28,345 bases of DNA from the IMG/VR virus record IMGVR_UViG_3300047297_000079, positions 1 to 28,345 of that record. The stretch is one strand, 5' to 3'. Under the pieces are notes generated by a model. The model was not told the origin of the DNA, made no database searches, and saw only the letters and a program-made list of their open reading frames with translations. Below, in pieces: positions 7,045-14,893 of the stretch. This DNA is from a virus. The translations under genes were made by a program, and so were the position numbers. Position 1 is the stretch's first letter. Each line of letters opens with the position of its first letter.

Positions 7045-7582
7045 TTGGAACGACATAACAATAGAGAAACTGCAACTGATAAATAAAGTTGACACAAATA
7101 ACCCAATAGAACGCACGGCAGAGATTGTCAGCATTTTGATGGAGTTACCTTACGAACACGTTGAGACTTGGACCCTTGATGAATTGCGAAAAGTAGACCT
7201 AACCTTTTTAGAGAAGATTCCCAAGTCACCTTTGAAGTTTAAATTCAAGCATCAAGGGAAACGCTATAGATTAGTCAAGAACGCTCAAGAGATGAACGCT
7301 CATCATTTCATCGAACTGCAAGAGTTAAGTAAAAAGGATGTAATCGATGTGCTACCAGAGATTATTGGCTGCTTATCGTATCGTGTCAATATTTTTGGAC
7401 GCAGAGTAAAAGATGATTACGAATCAAAAGTAGAGGCATTTAAGACATTGCAATTTGTCAAGTTTTACAATTACGCTCTTTTTTTTTCGACTCTCTTTCC
7501 CAAGTTATTAGACGCTACCCTAACCTATTTGAAGGAGAAGGAGAAGGAACTGCAGACGCATTTGGATGGCTTACACTCATAG
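7037..7582 (+). CDS. Tail assembly chaperone (gpG-like), zero-frame product
   Basis: I choose ATG 7037, not the in-frame ATG at 6992 within terL, because it gives a normal N-terminus (MLNWNDITIEKLQLI) just upstream of the terL stop and avoids 15 residues that are only a shadow of terL. The product is 181 residues, mostly helical and charged. Near its end, at 7479-7487, is a run of nine T read CTT TTT TTT TCG. A -1 slip there enters a 92-codon open extension ending at 7764. A short chaperone plus a frameshifted longer form, just before tail genes and the tape measure, is the hallmark of siphovirus tail-assembly chaperones (lambda gpG/gpGT). The short product ends with a KEKEKE stretch. Sequence alone would not identify it; position and frameshift do. 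Confidence 0.75.
   Translation: MLNWNDITIEKLQLINKVDTNNPIERTAEIVSILMELPYEHVETWTLDELRKVDLTFLEKIPKSPLKFKFKHQGKRYRLVKNAQEMNAHHFIELQELSKKDVIDVLPEIIGCLSYRVNIFGRRVKDDYESKVEAFKTLQFVKFYNYALFFSTLFPKLLDATLTYLKEKEKELQTHLDGLHS
7480..7486 (+). promoter_or_regulatory. Predicted -1 ribosomal frameshift site, T TTT TTT
   Basis: The heptamer T TTT TTT fits the X XXY YYZ slippery pattern in register with the zero frame (CTT TTT TTT TCG). After slipping back one base, translation continues TTC GAC TCT in the overlapping frame, which is open from 7444 to the stop at 7762-7764. I did not find a clear stimulatory pseudoknot by eye. Confidence 0.7.
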
Positions 7583-7764
7583 ATAAGTTAGCAGGTGGTA
7601 GACGAGCAGAGTGGGATAAGATTCTTGAAATGCCATTGATTGAGTTTTTAAACACTTTAGCCTTTCATACGACAATCAAGAAAGAGCAGCAGAAGAGATT
7701 AGAGAAGGCAGCAGGGCAAGGATTTGAAGCTTATGTCTGTGCTTGTCTAAATGAGTTGATTTAG
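7486..7764 (+). CDS. Frameshift extension of the tail assembly chaperone (gpT-like)
   Basis: This segment fills the otherwise empty 215 bases before the next gene. It has no sensible start codon of its own near its beginning. Read as the -1 continuation of the chaperone it adds 92 residues, for a fusion of about 242. It contains a helical, soluble sequence (LTLIDKLAGGRRAEWDKIL, then TTIKKEQQKRLEKAAG) ending YVCACLNELI. In lambda-like phages the extended form binds the tape measure and the short form coats it. The frame also contains the same GAAGGA hexamer repeat as the zero frame, read here as Glu-Gly repeats. The coding nature is well supported by the long open frame; the ratio of products is unknown. 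Confidence 0.72.
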   Translation, partial: FDSLSQVIRRYPNLFEGEGEGTADAFGWLTLIDKLAGGRRAEWDKILEMPLIEFLNTLAFHTTIKKEQQKRLEKAAGQGFEAYVCACLNELI

Positions 7765-7796
7765 GACACTTTAGAACTATCGTTATTTATTAATGT

Positions 7797-8972
7797 ATGG
7801 CTTTATCATTTAAGCATCAACCTGCTTCAGGAATTAGTTTTTTACCTGCATATAACGATAACATCTATGTAGTTAGTGAGAGTGCTTCAGGTACTTACTC
7901 GCAGTTTAATTTTAAGTTTAACACGGTCATCGTTGACTCAAACGCTTCTGGCAACATCACCATGTTAAAAGCACCCATCTACTACGGTAGCACAAACAAG
8001 GGAGTATTTAACATCAGCAGAGTTTTAGAAAACTATGTGACTTACGATTGGAACTACTCTGATAGTGCAGCAAGTGGCTGTACAAATTCAGTCTTTAGAT
8101 ACCAAGCGAGATTCGGATACGAGTATAGCACAGGTGCAACTTCTGACATCATCTTGTCTACAGGAGTAACTTCTGAATCAGCAAGAAAAGTCTGGAACGC
8201 TGCCTTATCTCCTGAAGAGTTTTTGACATTTGCAGAAGGTAATTATTTAATGGGTACAGGCTCATCTGCTAAATTCCTAACACACAACTTTAATAAACGC
8301 ATACACATTGATCAAAAAGATTGGCTCTACGCTCTTCACGCTGGTACTCTTCATCATTTGGATGTTGTATTTTCTCCAAGCGGTAGTACTACAATTAATG
8401 GAACGGCTCAAGACATTACTCGTTTCCCTATTGGTTCTAACATTCCAAACGGTATTCCTGTCGGCACGAAGTCATATACCATTACACCAAAGAACAGCAG
8501 CAATGCCACAATTGGAACTGCCTATACAATAACAATAGACGACAGATGCTCAAAATATGGTGATGTCGATTTATACTTCTTAAATAAATTAGGCGGTGTT
8601 GAGTCTTTCAGATTCTCAATGCTGAAAAGACAAAACGTCACATACAATCGGAAGTCTTACAAACGCAATCCATACACGCTGAACAACACAGCAGTAGAAT
8701 ATCAAACGAGCAGTCAAGACCACCACAACACGGACTACTATACTGACTCTTCTACACGCTTTATTTTGAACTCTGACTTTATCACAGAGTCTGAAGCGGA
8801 TTGGTTAAAAGAGTTGATAGGCTCTGCTTACGTTTGGATGTATGACGGATCATTAAAGGCGGTTAACATTAAAACAAGCGAATACGAGAGAAGATACCAC
8901 GTCAATGACAAGGTGTTCAATTTGACTTTAGAAGTAGAAGTTTCTTACAACGATAAATCACAACGCAGATGA
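7797..8972 (+). CDS. Tail structural protein (hypothetical), 391 residues
   Basis: The protein is beta-rich with many Ser, Thr, Asn and Tyr and no signal peptide or membrane segment, as expected for a virion protein. It lies directly between the tail chaperone and the large 918-residue tail protein, and its stop overlaps the next start (ATGA). Similar-sized proteins occupy this place in Bacteroidota siphophages, where the distal tail (Dit-like) protein would be expected, but I see no diagnostic motif. Start ATG 7797 follows a short AT-rich spacer; an ATG 4 bases upstream is out of frame. Confidence 0.7.
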   Translation: MALSFKHQPASGISFLPAYNDNIYVVSESASGTYSQFNFKFNTVIVDSNASGNITMLKAPIYYGSTNKGVFNISRVLENYVTYDWNYSDSAASGCTNSVFRYQARFGYEYSTGATSDIILSTGVTSESARKVWNAALSPEEFLTFAEGNYLMGTGSSAKFLTHNFNKRIHIDQKDWLYALHAGTLHHLDVVFSPSGSTTINGTAQDITRFPIGSNIPNGIPVGTKSYTITPKNSSNATIGTAYTITIDDRCSKYGDVDLYFLNKLGGVESFRFSMLKRQNVTYNRKSYKRNPYTLNNTAVEYQTSSQDHHNTDYYTDSSTRFILNSDFITESEADWLKELIGSAYVWMYDGSLKAVNIKTSEYERRYHVNDKVFNLTLEVEVSYNDKSQRR

Positions 8973-11725
8973 TAGAAATAATAGCTGAAGGCTATCAGTT
9001 AGAGGTAAACGATGATTTAAATCTACTCATTAATCGTGAAATTTCCGATTTAAGGGAACCAGAGAAACGGTCATCCGATTGGAGTAAAACTTTTACACTT
9101 CCAGGTACCAAAGTAAACAACAAGTTCTTTAACGCTTTCTTTGAAGTAGGTAAAGTTACCATTGGAGGCAACATTCAGCAGATTTCTGACTTTAAGGTAA
9201 ACAAGAAAGCCAATTGCACAATAATTGCACACGGCATGGACCAACTTGTGGGATTCTTGCGATTGACCGAAGTTGTTTTAACTGACACGAATCAGATTGA
9301 GTATAATTGCACGGTTCACGGAGAGACTGCTGACCTGTTCACTAACATAAAAGATAAGAAACTATCAGAGTTAGACTTTAGCGAATACAACCACGTTTTA
9401 AACAAGACCAACATTATTAATAGTTGGGATACTTCTATATGGTATGACGGTGCAAGTGGTACAACTTTTGAGTTGGGTAGAGGCTATGTCTATTCTCAAA
9501 TGTTGCCCAAAAGAGCAACTAAAGGATATAACTCTAAAGAGTGGAGAGTAGATGACCATATTCCTTGTTTATACGCCAAGACGGTAATAGACAAGATTTT
9601 CTCGGACGCAGGTTACAGATACACTTCTGACTCTTTCTTTAATTTAGAGCGTTTCAAACGGCTTATTATACCTTTTACTAATTTAGGCTTTGAGATAAGC
9701 GATGCAGATTTAGAAGATAGACTATTTCAGGCTCAAGTTACAGGTGCTACAACTTTAACTTCAACAGGCTCCAACGCATTAGGTACAACTATACCTGCTG
9801 CTAATGATTCAACAGGTGGCAACTTTGACAACGGTGGGAATTATAACACATCAAATTATAAGTTTACTGCTCCTGCATCTGCTCTCTACGAATTTTATGT
9901 TCATTTAGAAGGCTCCTTTAATTTTACTGCTTCTGATGGGTTAGCAGCTTATGCAAACTTCGCAGTTGTTGTAGATGGTAATTATGAGGCTTCATTACAA
10001 GCCATTACAGATATTAACTCTAACCAAGCGGTCTTTGATACTGATTGTTCGGTTGGAGTGCAACTGCTGTCAGGTCAAGAGGTAGAAATCAAGTTTGTAT
10101 CTTGTTGGGTTGAGACTTCCGCAGGAGGTGCTTTGGCATATCAGCAAACTCTAGATATTACACCTGAAACCTACATTTATAACAAGTGCCTTTCTAATGG
10201 TTACGCTTATGGATCTATTTTAGATTTTGCTTCTTTCTTTACAGGGGAATATACACAGACAGAGTTATTGGCAAACTTTGTCAAGATGTTCAATTTGTAC
10301 ATTGAGCCAACTCAAAATTCAAGAGTCTTAAGAATACAAACACGAGATAACTTCTATGTCGGTTCTGTTGATTGGTCTCAAAAATTGGACTACTCACAGC
10401 CTTACGAGATAGTGCCATACGGAGAGATTCAAGGCAATCCGTATAAATTCAGCTATAAGGAAGGTCAAGACGAAGAAAACAAGCAATACAAGACATACCA
10501 TAACCAAGTATATGGAGAAAGAACGTACACTATTGACAACGATTTCATCAAGAATGAGAAAAAGATAGATGTGACCTTTGTACCTACGTTGATGGTAGAA
10601 GACCAACAGCAAAGACGCTACTATTCTCAAGCGACAAACGAAGATAGTAAGATAGGTGAGTTAAGGGTTATGTATTACGGTGGTTTGGTAACTTGCCCAT
10701 TGTACAGATTGTACGAGTTTGGTTCACCTGGTATCAGCGACAACAGAACAACTTATCCTTTAACTCTTCATATCGATGATCCTGCAAATATGCAGTTTGA
10801 CCTTAATTTTGGGATGCCTCGTGAAGTTCAGACAAAATTGGCTCTTGAGTATAGCAATCAGAATTTAGTAAATACTTATTACTATCAGACTTTAACCGAA
10901 ATTACAGACAGAGATAGCAAGATATTTAGAGGCTTTTTTAGAATTACTCCTAAAGATTGGCAGACGATGAAGATGTCAAACCTTTATTTCTTCGAGGGTC
11001 AATATTGGAGACTTCAAAAGGTCAGCGATTATAACCCATTAGTTGACGATGTGTTTGAGTGTGAGTTTTTATTGGTTAAATACTATAAGCCTTTTACATC
11101 TACGAAAAAGAGTTTAGGGTTTAACGATGTCGTTGACACAGGTGGAGGAGCAGAGACTATTCCAGCAGGTTACAAGAGTAGCACTACAGGAGGCTCAACG
11201 AAAGGAGTGTATGTTGGCAACAGCACAGGCAGAGGAGGGCAAAACGTAGTAGTTGGTAATCTTAACAACGTAGGCGGTGATTACAATGTAGTTACATCTT
11301 CAGAAAGAGTTGTAATACCTGACAATTACGACAGAGTGACTGCAATTAGGTGCAATGAGTACAACGTGCCATACAATGATAGGCTTTACGTTGAAAACTA
11401 CCCTTGTTTGGGAAGTTGGATGTCAGGCGGAAAGGTTACAACTATAACTAATGCAGATTCTCCTTATTTAGCCACTTCTGAAGATTGGTTAATTTTATGT
11501 AATACAAGTGGAGGCTCTATTACGGTGACTCTTCCAACTCCAACGGCAGCAAATAGTGGTAAAATGTACACCATTAAAAAGACGGCATCAAATCACTCTA
11601 TAACCATTAACGCAGGAGATGGCTCTATTTTGATAGATGACTCAATATCTCACACACAGAACGCAAAAAATAGCTTTCATCAATTCGTGTCAGACGGCAC
11701 ACAATATTGGATAATAACAGAATAA
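8969..11725 (+). CDS. Large tail protein (Tal/baseplate-like) with C-terminal fibre-type domain
   Basis: At 918 residues this is the largest protein of the window. The N-terminus (MIEIIAEGYQLEVNDDLNLLINREISDL, followed by SSDWSKTFTLPGT) resembles the start of large Bacteroidota phage tail proteins. Residues 245-410 are beta-rich and Gly/Ser/Thr-rich, possibly an inserted surface domain. The last 86 residues (833-918: SEDWLILCNTSGGSITVTLP, then YTIKKT and ITINAGDGSILIDD) match a beta domain often seen at the ends of phage tail fibres. It likely forms the tail tip and contacts the host. Upstream and downstream tail genes support this. Exact role, such as hub versus tail-associated protein, is inferred. 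Confidence 0.75.
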   Translation: MIEIIAEGYQLEVNDDLNLLINREISDLREPEKRSSDWSKTFTLPGTKVNNKFFNAFFEVGKVTIGGNIQQISDFKVNKKANCTIIAHGMDQLVGFLRLTEVVLTDTNQIEYNCTVHGETADLFTNIKDKKLSELDFSEYNHVLNKTNIINSWDTSIWYDGASGTTFELGRGYVYSQMLPKRATKGYNSKEWRVDDHIPCLYAKTVIDKIFSDAGYRYTSDSFFNLERFKRLIIPFTNLGFEISDADLEDRLFQAQVTGATTLTSTGSNALGTTIPAANDSTGGNFDNGGNYNTSNYKFTAPASALYEFYVHLEGSFNFTASDGLAAYANFAVVVDGNYEASLQAITDINSNQAVFDTDCSVGVQLLSGQEVEIKFVSCWVETSAGGALAYQQTLDITPETYIYNKCLSNGYAYGSILDFASFFTGEYTQTELLANFVKMFNLYIEPTQNSRVLRIQTRDNFYVGSVDWSQKLDYSQPYEIVPYGEIQGNPYKFSYKEGQDEENKQYKTYHNQVYGERTYTIDNDFIKNEKKIDVTFVPTLMVEDQQQRRYYSQATNEDSKIGELRVMYYGGLVTCPLYRLYEFGSPGISDNRTTYPLTLHIDDPANMQFDLNFGMPREVQTKLALEYSNQNLVNTYYYQTLTEITDRDSKIFRGFFRITPKDWQTMKMSNLYFFEGQYWRLQKVSDYNPLVDDVFECEFLLVKYYKPFTSTKKSLGFNDVVDTGGGAETIPAGYKSSTTGGSTKGVYVGNSTGRGGQNVVVGNLNNVGGDYNVVTSSERVVIPDNYDRVTAIRCNEYNVPYNDRLYVENYPCLGSWMSGGKVTTITNADSPYLATSEDWLILCNTSGGSITVTLPTPTAANSGKMYTIKKTASNHSITINAGDGSILIDDSISHTQNAKNSFHQFVSDGTQYWIITE

Positions 11726-11728
11726 AAA

Positions 11729-13360
11729 ATGGCGATAGAAACTTCAGTTAATATAGACGTAAACGTAGACGGAACGGCTACGGTCAAACAGGCAGCTCAA
11801 GGCTTTGAAGATTTAGGAGATGCGGTTGCGAAAACCCAACGAGAGGTTGAGGCTCTTGCTCTGCAATACGGAATTAATGACCAGAGAACACAAGAGGCAA
11901 TAAAAAGAGCAGGTCAGTATAAAGGGCAACTTGAACAATTAGATCAAGCCATTGACGCTAATAAAGGAGGAGTTGACCAATTATTTAGAGGTGTACAAGG
12001 ACTTGCAGCAGGTTTTGAAATTGCAGCAGGTTCTTTAGCTATTTTTGGGAGCGAAAGTCAAGAACTTGAAAAGATACTTATAAAGGTTCAAGGTGCTATG
12101 GTTTTAGCACAAGGATTAAAAGACTTTAAAGAGTTTGGTGGTGCTATCAAAGGACTTGTTACATTAGTAGGAGAAAGATTAGTAGCAGCATTTGCAACTT
12201 TAAGAACGGCTCTTATTTCAAGTGGTATTGGTGCGGCAGTAGTCGGTGTAGGTTTATTAGTTGCAAACTTTTTAAGACTTCGTGAAGAAACTGCACAAGC
12301 AGCAGAACAACAAAAGAAGTACAATGATGAACTTGAAAAATTAAGAAAAGAACGTGAGCAATTACAAAAGGGAGATGAACAATACACAAGAGATGAATTA
12401 AAAAGGGTTTCAGAAAGACTTGCAGCAGGGCAAAGAGAACTTAAAGAAAAAGTAGCAGCACGAAATAAGTATATAAATGATTTAAGAGTATTAGGAGTTG
12501 AAGAAGCAGATTCTGATAGAAAAAGAGCAGAAGCCAATCTCAAAGAAATTGCCTTAAATAATGAAAGACTTGTAAACGAAAAATTAAAACTTACAAATAA
12601 AGTTGCTGAACTTGACAAACAAGCAGCAGAAAAAGCGAAAGCACAAAGAGAAGTAAACACTAAAACTGAAAAAGAAGAAATAGATACTTTTGGTGCATAC
12701 ATTCAAAGAGAAAGAGAAAAGCGTGAGCGTGAATTAAGGACTTTTTCAAGTAAGCAACTTGAAGAAACCGACATAATTGCACAAGCACAATTAGAACAAG
12801 TTACTATAACTTTAGATGCTATTCAGCAAAAGCAAAAAACTACGCTTGAACAAAGTCAATTATTTATAAAAGCCTATGGCAGAGAATTATTAGACACTTT
12901 TGTCAATGTCTTTGGTGCTATTTCTGCTCTTCAAACTGCATTTGCAGGTGAAGATGAATCAAGGCAAAGAAAGGCTTTTGAAACAAGAAAAAAACTTGCT
13001 TTAGTTCAAGCTACTATTTCAACTATTGAAGGTACTATTGCAGCTTTTAAGTCTGCTCAAGAGTCACCATTGACTGCGGTTTTACCTGCTTACCCTTTTA
13101 TTCAGGCAGCAGCAGCAGCAGCATACGGATTAGCACAGATTCAACAAATAAGAAATCAAACTTTCTCTGGCGGTCAAGTAAGTACACCAAGTCCTAATCA
13201 AGGGACAAATGTACCAAGCGTTCAAGTGCGTTCTTCTTCACTTCCGCAAACAGAAGACATTTTAGCCACAAATAGAAAAGTGTTTGTACTCGAAGGCGAC
13301 ATAACAAGAACACAACGAAGAGTAGCATCTAATCAATCAGTAAGCGTGTTAGGTGGTTAA
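11729..13360 (+). CDS. Tail tape measure protein
   Basis: The 543-residue protein begins with a sequence typical of tape measures (VNIDVNVDGTATVKQAAQGFEDL). It has a hydrophobic helix at about residues 161-182 (ALISSGIGAAVVGVGLLVAN) and a long, highly charged coiled coil at about 186-345 rich in Glu, Lys, Gln and Arg. An Ala-rich helix (FIQAAAAAAYGLAQIQQIR, near residues 456-474) precedes a low-complexity tail. Tape measures set tail length at roughly 1.5 angstrom per residue, so this one would allow a tail of up to about 80 nm, fairly short for a siphovirus. A (GCA)n tract encodes the Ala run. The gene starts 4 bases after the large tail protein gene. Confidence 0.85.
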   Translation: MAIETSVNIDVNVDGTATVKQAAQGFEDLGDAVAKTQREVEALALQYGINDQRTQEAIKRAGQYKGQLEQLDQAIDANKGGVDQLFRGVQGLAAGFEIAAGSLAIFGSESQELEKILIKVQGAMVLAQGLKDFKEFGGAIKGLVTLVGERLVAAFATLRTALISSGIGAAVVGVGLLVANFLRLREETAQAAEQQKKYNDELEKLRKEREQLQKGDEQYTRDELKRVSERLAAGQRELKEKVAARNKYINDLRVLGVEEADSDRKRAEANLKEIALNNERLVNEKLKLTNKVAELDKQAAEKAKAQREVNTKTEKEEIDTFGAYIQREREKRERELRTFSSKQLEETDIIAQAQLEQVTITLDAIQQKQKTTLEQSQLFIKAYGRELLDTFVNVFGAISALQTAFAGEDESRQRKAFETRKKLALVQATISTIEGTIAAFKSAQESPLTAVLPAYPFIQAAAAAAYGLAQIQQIRNQTFSGGQVSTPSPNQGTNVPSVQVRSSSLPQTEDILATNRKVFVLEGDITRTQRRVASNQSVSVLGG

Positions 13361-13399
13361 AATTGAGCCAATTAAACTAAATCACTAATTATAATAGAA
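13361..13399 (+). repeat. 39-base leader element, copy A, possible late promoter
   Basis: The whole spacer between the tape measure stop and the protease ATG is 39 bases long and matches the 39 bases before the scaffold ATG at 32 of 39 positions. It contains TTG (13363-13365), 20 bases, then TAATTATAA, resembling a Bacteroidota -33/-7 arrangement with an altered -7 box. Confidence 0.6.
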
Positions 13400-14299
13400 A
13401 TGGAATTACCCGTTTACAAACTTGTTATAAATCCAGATGACGAAACAGGAGTAGAATTTGTATCTCTTGTGACCAACCCTGCAATAGAAAGATACTTTCA
13501 ATATTTTGACAAGCAACTATTTTTTAACGACTACCCAAAAGCAGCATCACAAAACGCACAGAGAGGAATAAACCTAAATGAGGCAGTAGGTAATGAATGT
13601 GCTACGTTGGTGGGAAAGAATAGAGCAAGGCAGTTAGTTGCTAACGAGAATCTCTCTATTGAGACAATCAAACGTACTTACTCTTATTTGTCAAGAGCAA
13701 AAGAATACTATAACCCACAAGACACTAAAGCGTGTGGTACCATTTCTTATCTTTTATGGGGTGGAGAAGAAATGTTGAGATGGACTGAACGCAAATTAGA
13801 AGAGTTGGAGTTAAGCAAAGCAAGAAAAGCACGTTTTGAGATTCAGAACGAAGAAAAGAGAATCATCTCTGGAGCTGCAATGATTGCGGATTTACCTATC
13901 TACCGTTATGACGAAATCAGAGGCGAATACTATGTAGTGTTTGATAAAGAAACAATCTTTGAAATTGCAAAGAAGTGGGCCAGAGGCGACAAGTACGATG
14001 CAGTTAATATCCATCACGACAAAGCAGTAAAAGGACTATCGCTATTTGAGTCTTTTATTGTTGACAGAGAAAGAGGTATAATGCCGCCAAAAGGTTACGA
14101 AGAAGTTGCTGACGGATCATGGTTCTTGTCTTACATAGTAAACGATGATGAAATATGGGCAAGAGTAAAAGAGGGCGAGTTTAAAGGCTTTTCAGTTGAG
14201 GGAATGTTTGACTTTCAAGAGTCCACAGAAGATAAAATCGCTAATGCTATGGTCAGCAAATTAAAACGCATCCTTGAGAAATGGGACGGTAAAAATTGA
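13400..14299 (+). CDS. XkdF-like prohead protease with an inserted helical domain
   Basis: The 299-residue protein starts with a strand region (LPVYKLVINPDDETGVEFVSLVTNPAIE) and resumes at about residue 150 with IISGAAMIADLPIYRYDE, IHHDKAV (H205/H206) and FKGFSVEGMF (S265). This order fits the XkdF-type putative serine protease family, with a His and a Ser as candidate catalytic residues. Between them, residues 43-137 form a separate domain (YPKAASQNAQRGINLNEA ... GKNRARQLVANENLSIETI ... CGTISYLLWGGEEMLRW) also seen attached to other phage proteins. The protease would mature the capsid and remove scaffold; the next two genes, scaffold-like and capsid, support that. The inserted domain's role is unknown. 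Confidence 0.8.
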   Translation: MELPVYKLVINPDDETGVEFVSLVTNPAIERYFQYFDKQLFFNDYPKAASQNAQRGINLNEAVGNECATLVGKNRARQLVANENLSIETIKRTYSYLSRAKEYYNPQDTKACGTISYLLWGGEEMLRWTERKLEELELSKARKARFEIQNEEKRIISGAAMIADLPIYRYDEIRGEYYVVFDKETIFEIAKKWARGDKYDAVNIHHDKAVKGLSLFESFIVDRERGIMPPKGYEEVADGSWFLSYIVNDDEIWARVKEGEFKGFSVEGMFDFQESTEDKIANAMVSKLKRILEKWDGKN

Positions 14300-14332
14300 G
14301 CCAAAAAAAGTAAACCACTAATTATAAATAAA
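14294..14332 (+). repeat. 39-base leader element, copy B, possible late promoter
   Basis: This copy begins inside the last codons of the protease gene (its TTG at 14296-14298 overlaps the TGA stop) and ends at the scaffold ATG 14333. TTG is followed by 20 bases and TAATTATAA, exactly as in copy A. The shared segments are AATTGAGCCAA at the start and CACTAATTATAA near the end. Confidence 0.6.
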
Positions 14333-14890
14333 ATGAATTCAAAAGAAGTAATCAGCGAAATCAGAACATTGTTGTTCGGTGCTGAAGAGCAAAAGGTAGA
14401 AATGGCTACCGCTACGCTCGTTGACGGCACTATCGTAGAATGGGAAGGAGAACTTGCAGTAGGTACTCCTTTATTTGTTCAAACTGGCGAAGGTCTTGTA
14501 CCTGCTCCTGACGCAACTCACGAAGTAGAAGGCGGAATGCTTGTAACTACTGAAGGCGGTATTGTTACCGAAATCGTTGAAACCGAAGCAGAGGTTGTAG
14601 TAGAATTAGAAGAAGTACCTGTTGAAGTACCTGAAGAGGTTAGTCCAATAGTTGCTGCTGAAGTATTGGAAGCAATCGCAGAAGCTATCGCACCTGTATT
14701 GGAAGAAGTTGAGGTAATCAGAGAAGAACTTAAGAAAATGAAAAAGTCTTTTTCTAAAACCGTTGACCTTGTAGAGAAAGTAGCAGACTTACCATCAGCA
14801 GAGCCTGTAAAAGCACCTGCAAAATTGAGCAAGAAAGAAGAGCAATTTGCAAACATTATCAAAATAGCACAAACCCTAAAAAATAAATAA
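14333..14890 (+). CDS. Scaffold-like acidic capsid assembly protein
   Basis: The 185-residue protein is extremely acidic from residue 75 to 135 (long Glu/Val/Ala runs such as EVVVELEEVPVEVPEE) and turns into a helical coiled coil (VIREELKKMKKSFSKTVDLV) with a Lys-rich end. The N-terminal half has repeated short beta units (VDGTIVEWEGELAVG, LVPAPDATHEVEGGMLVT). This architecture, between an XkdF-type protease and the major capsid gene, is that of scaffolding proteins in Bacteroidota phages. It would organise capsid subunits and then be digested. Assignment rests on composition and position. Confidence 0.72.
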   Translation: MNSKEVISEIRTLLFGAEEQKVEMATATLVDGTIVEWEGELAVGTPLFVQTGEGLVPAPDATHEVEGGMLVTTEGGIVTEIVETEAEVVVELEEVPVEVPEEVSPIVAAEVLEAIAEAIAPVLEEVEVIREELKKMKKSFSKTVDLVEKVADLPSAEPVKAPAKLSKKEEQFANIIKIAQTLKNK

Positions 14891-14893
14891 AAT

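Noticed and set aside
12088-12702. A 204-codon open frame on the minus strand within the tape measure gene
   Set aside because: It is a Ser/Phe/Leu-rich shadow of the coiled-coil codons (GAA, AAA, GAG read in reverse), with no family likeness and no minus-strand gene around it.
13109-13125. GCA triplet run in the tape measure as a microsatellite of interest
   Set aside because: Six or so GCA codons for an Ala helix are ordinary in tape measure proteins.
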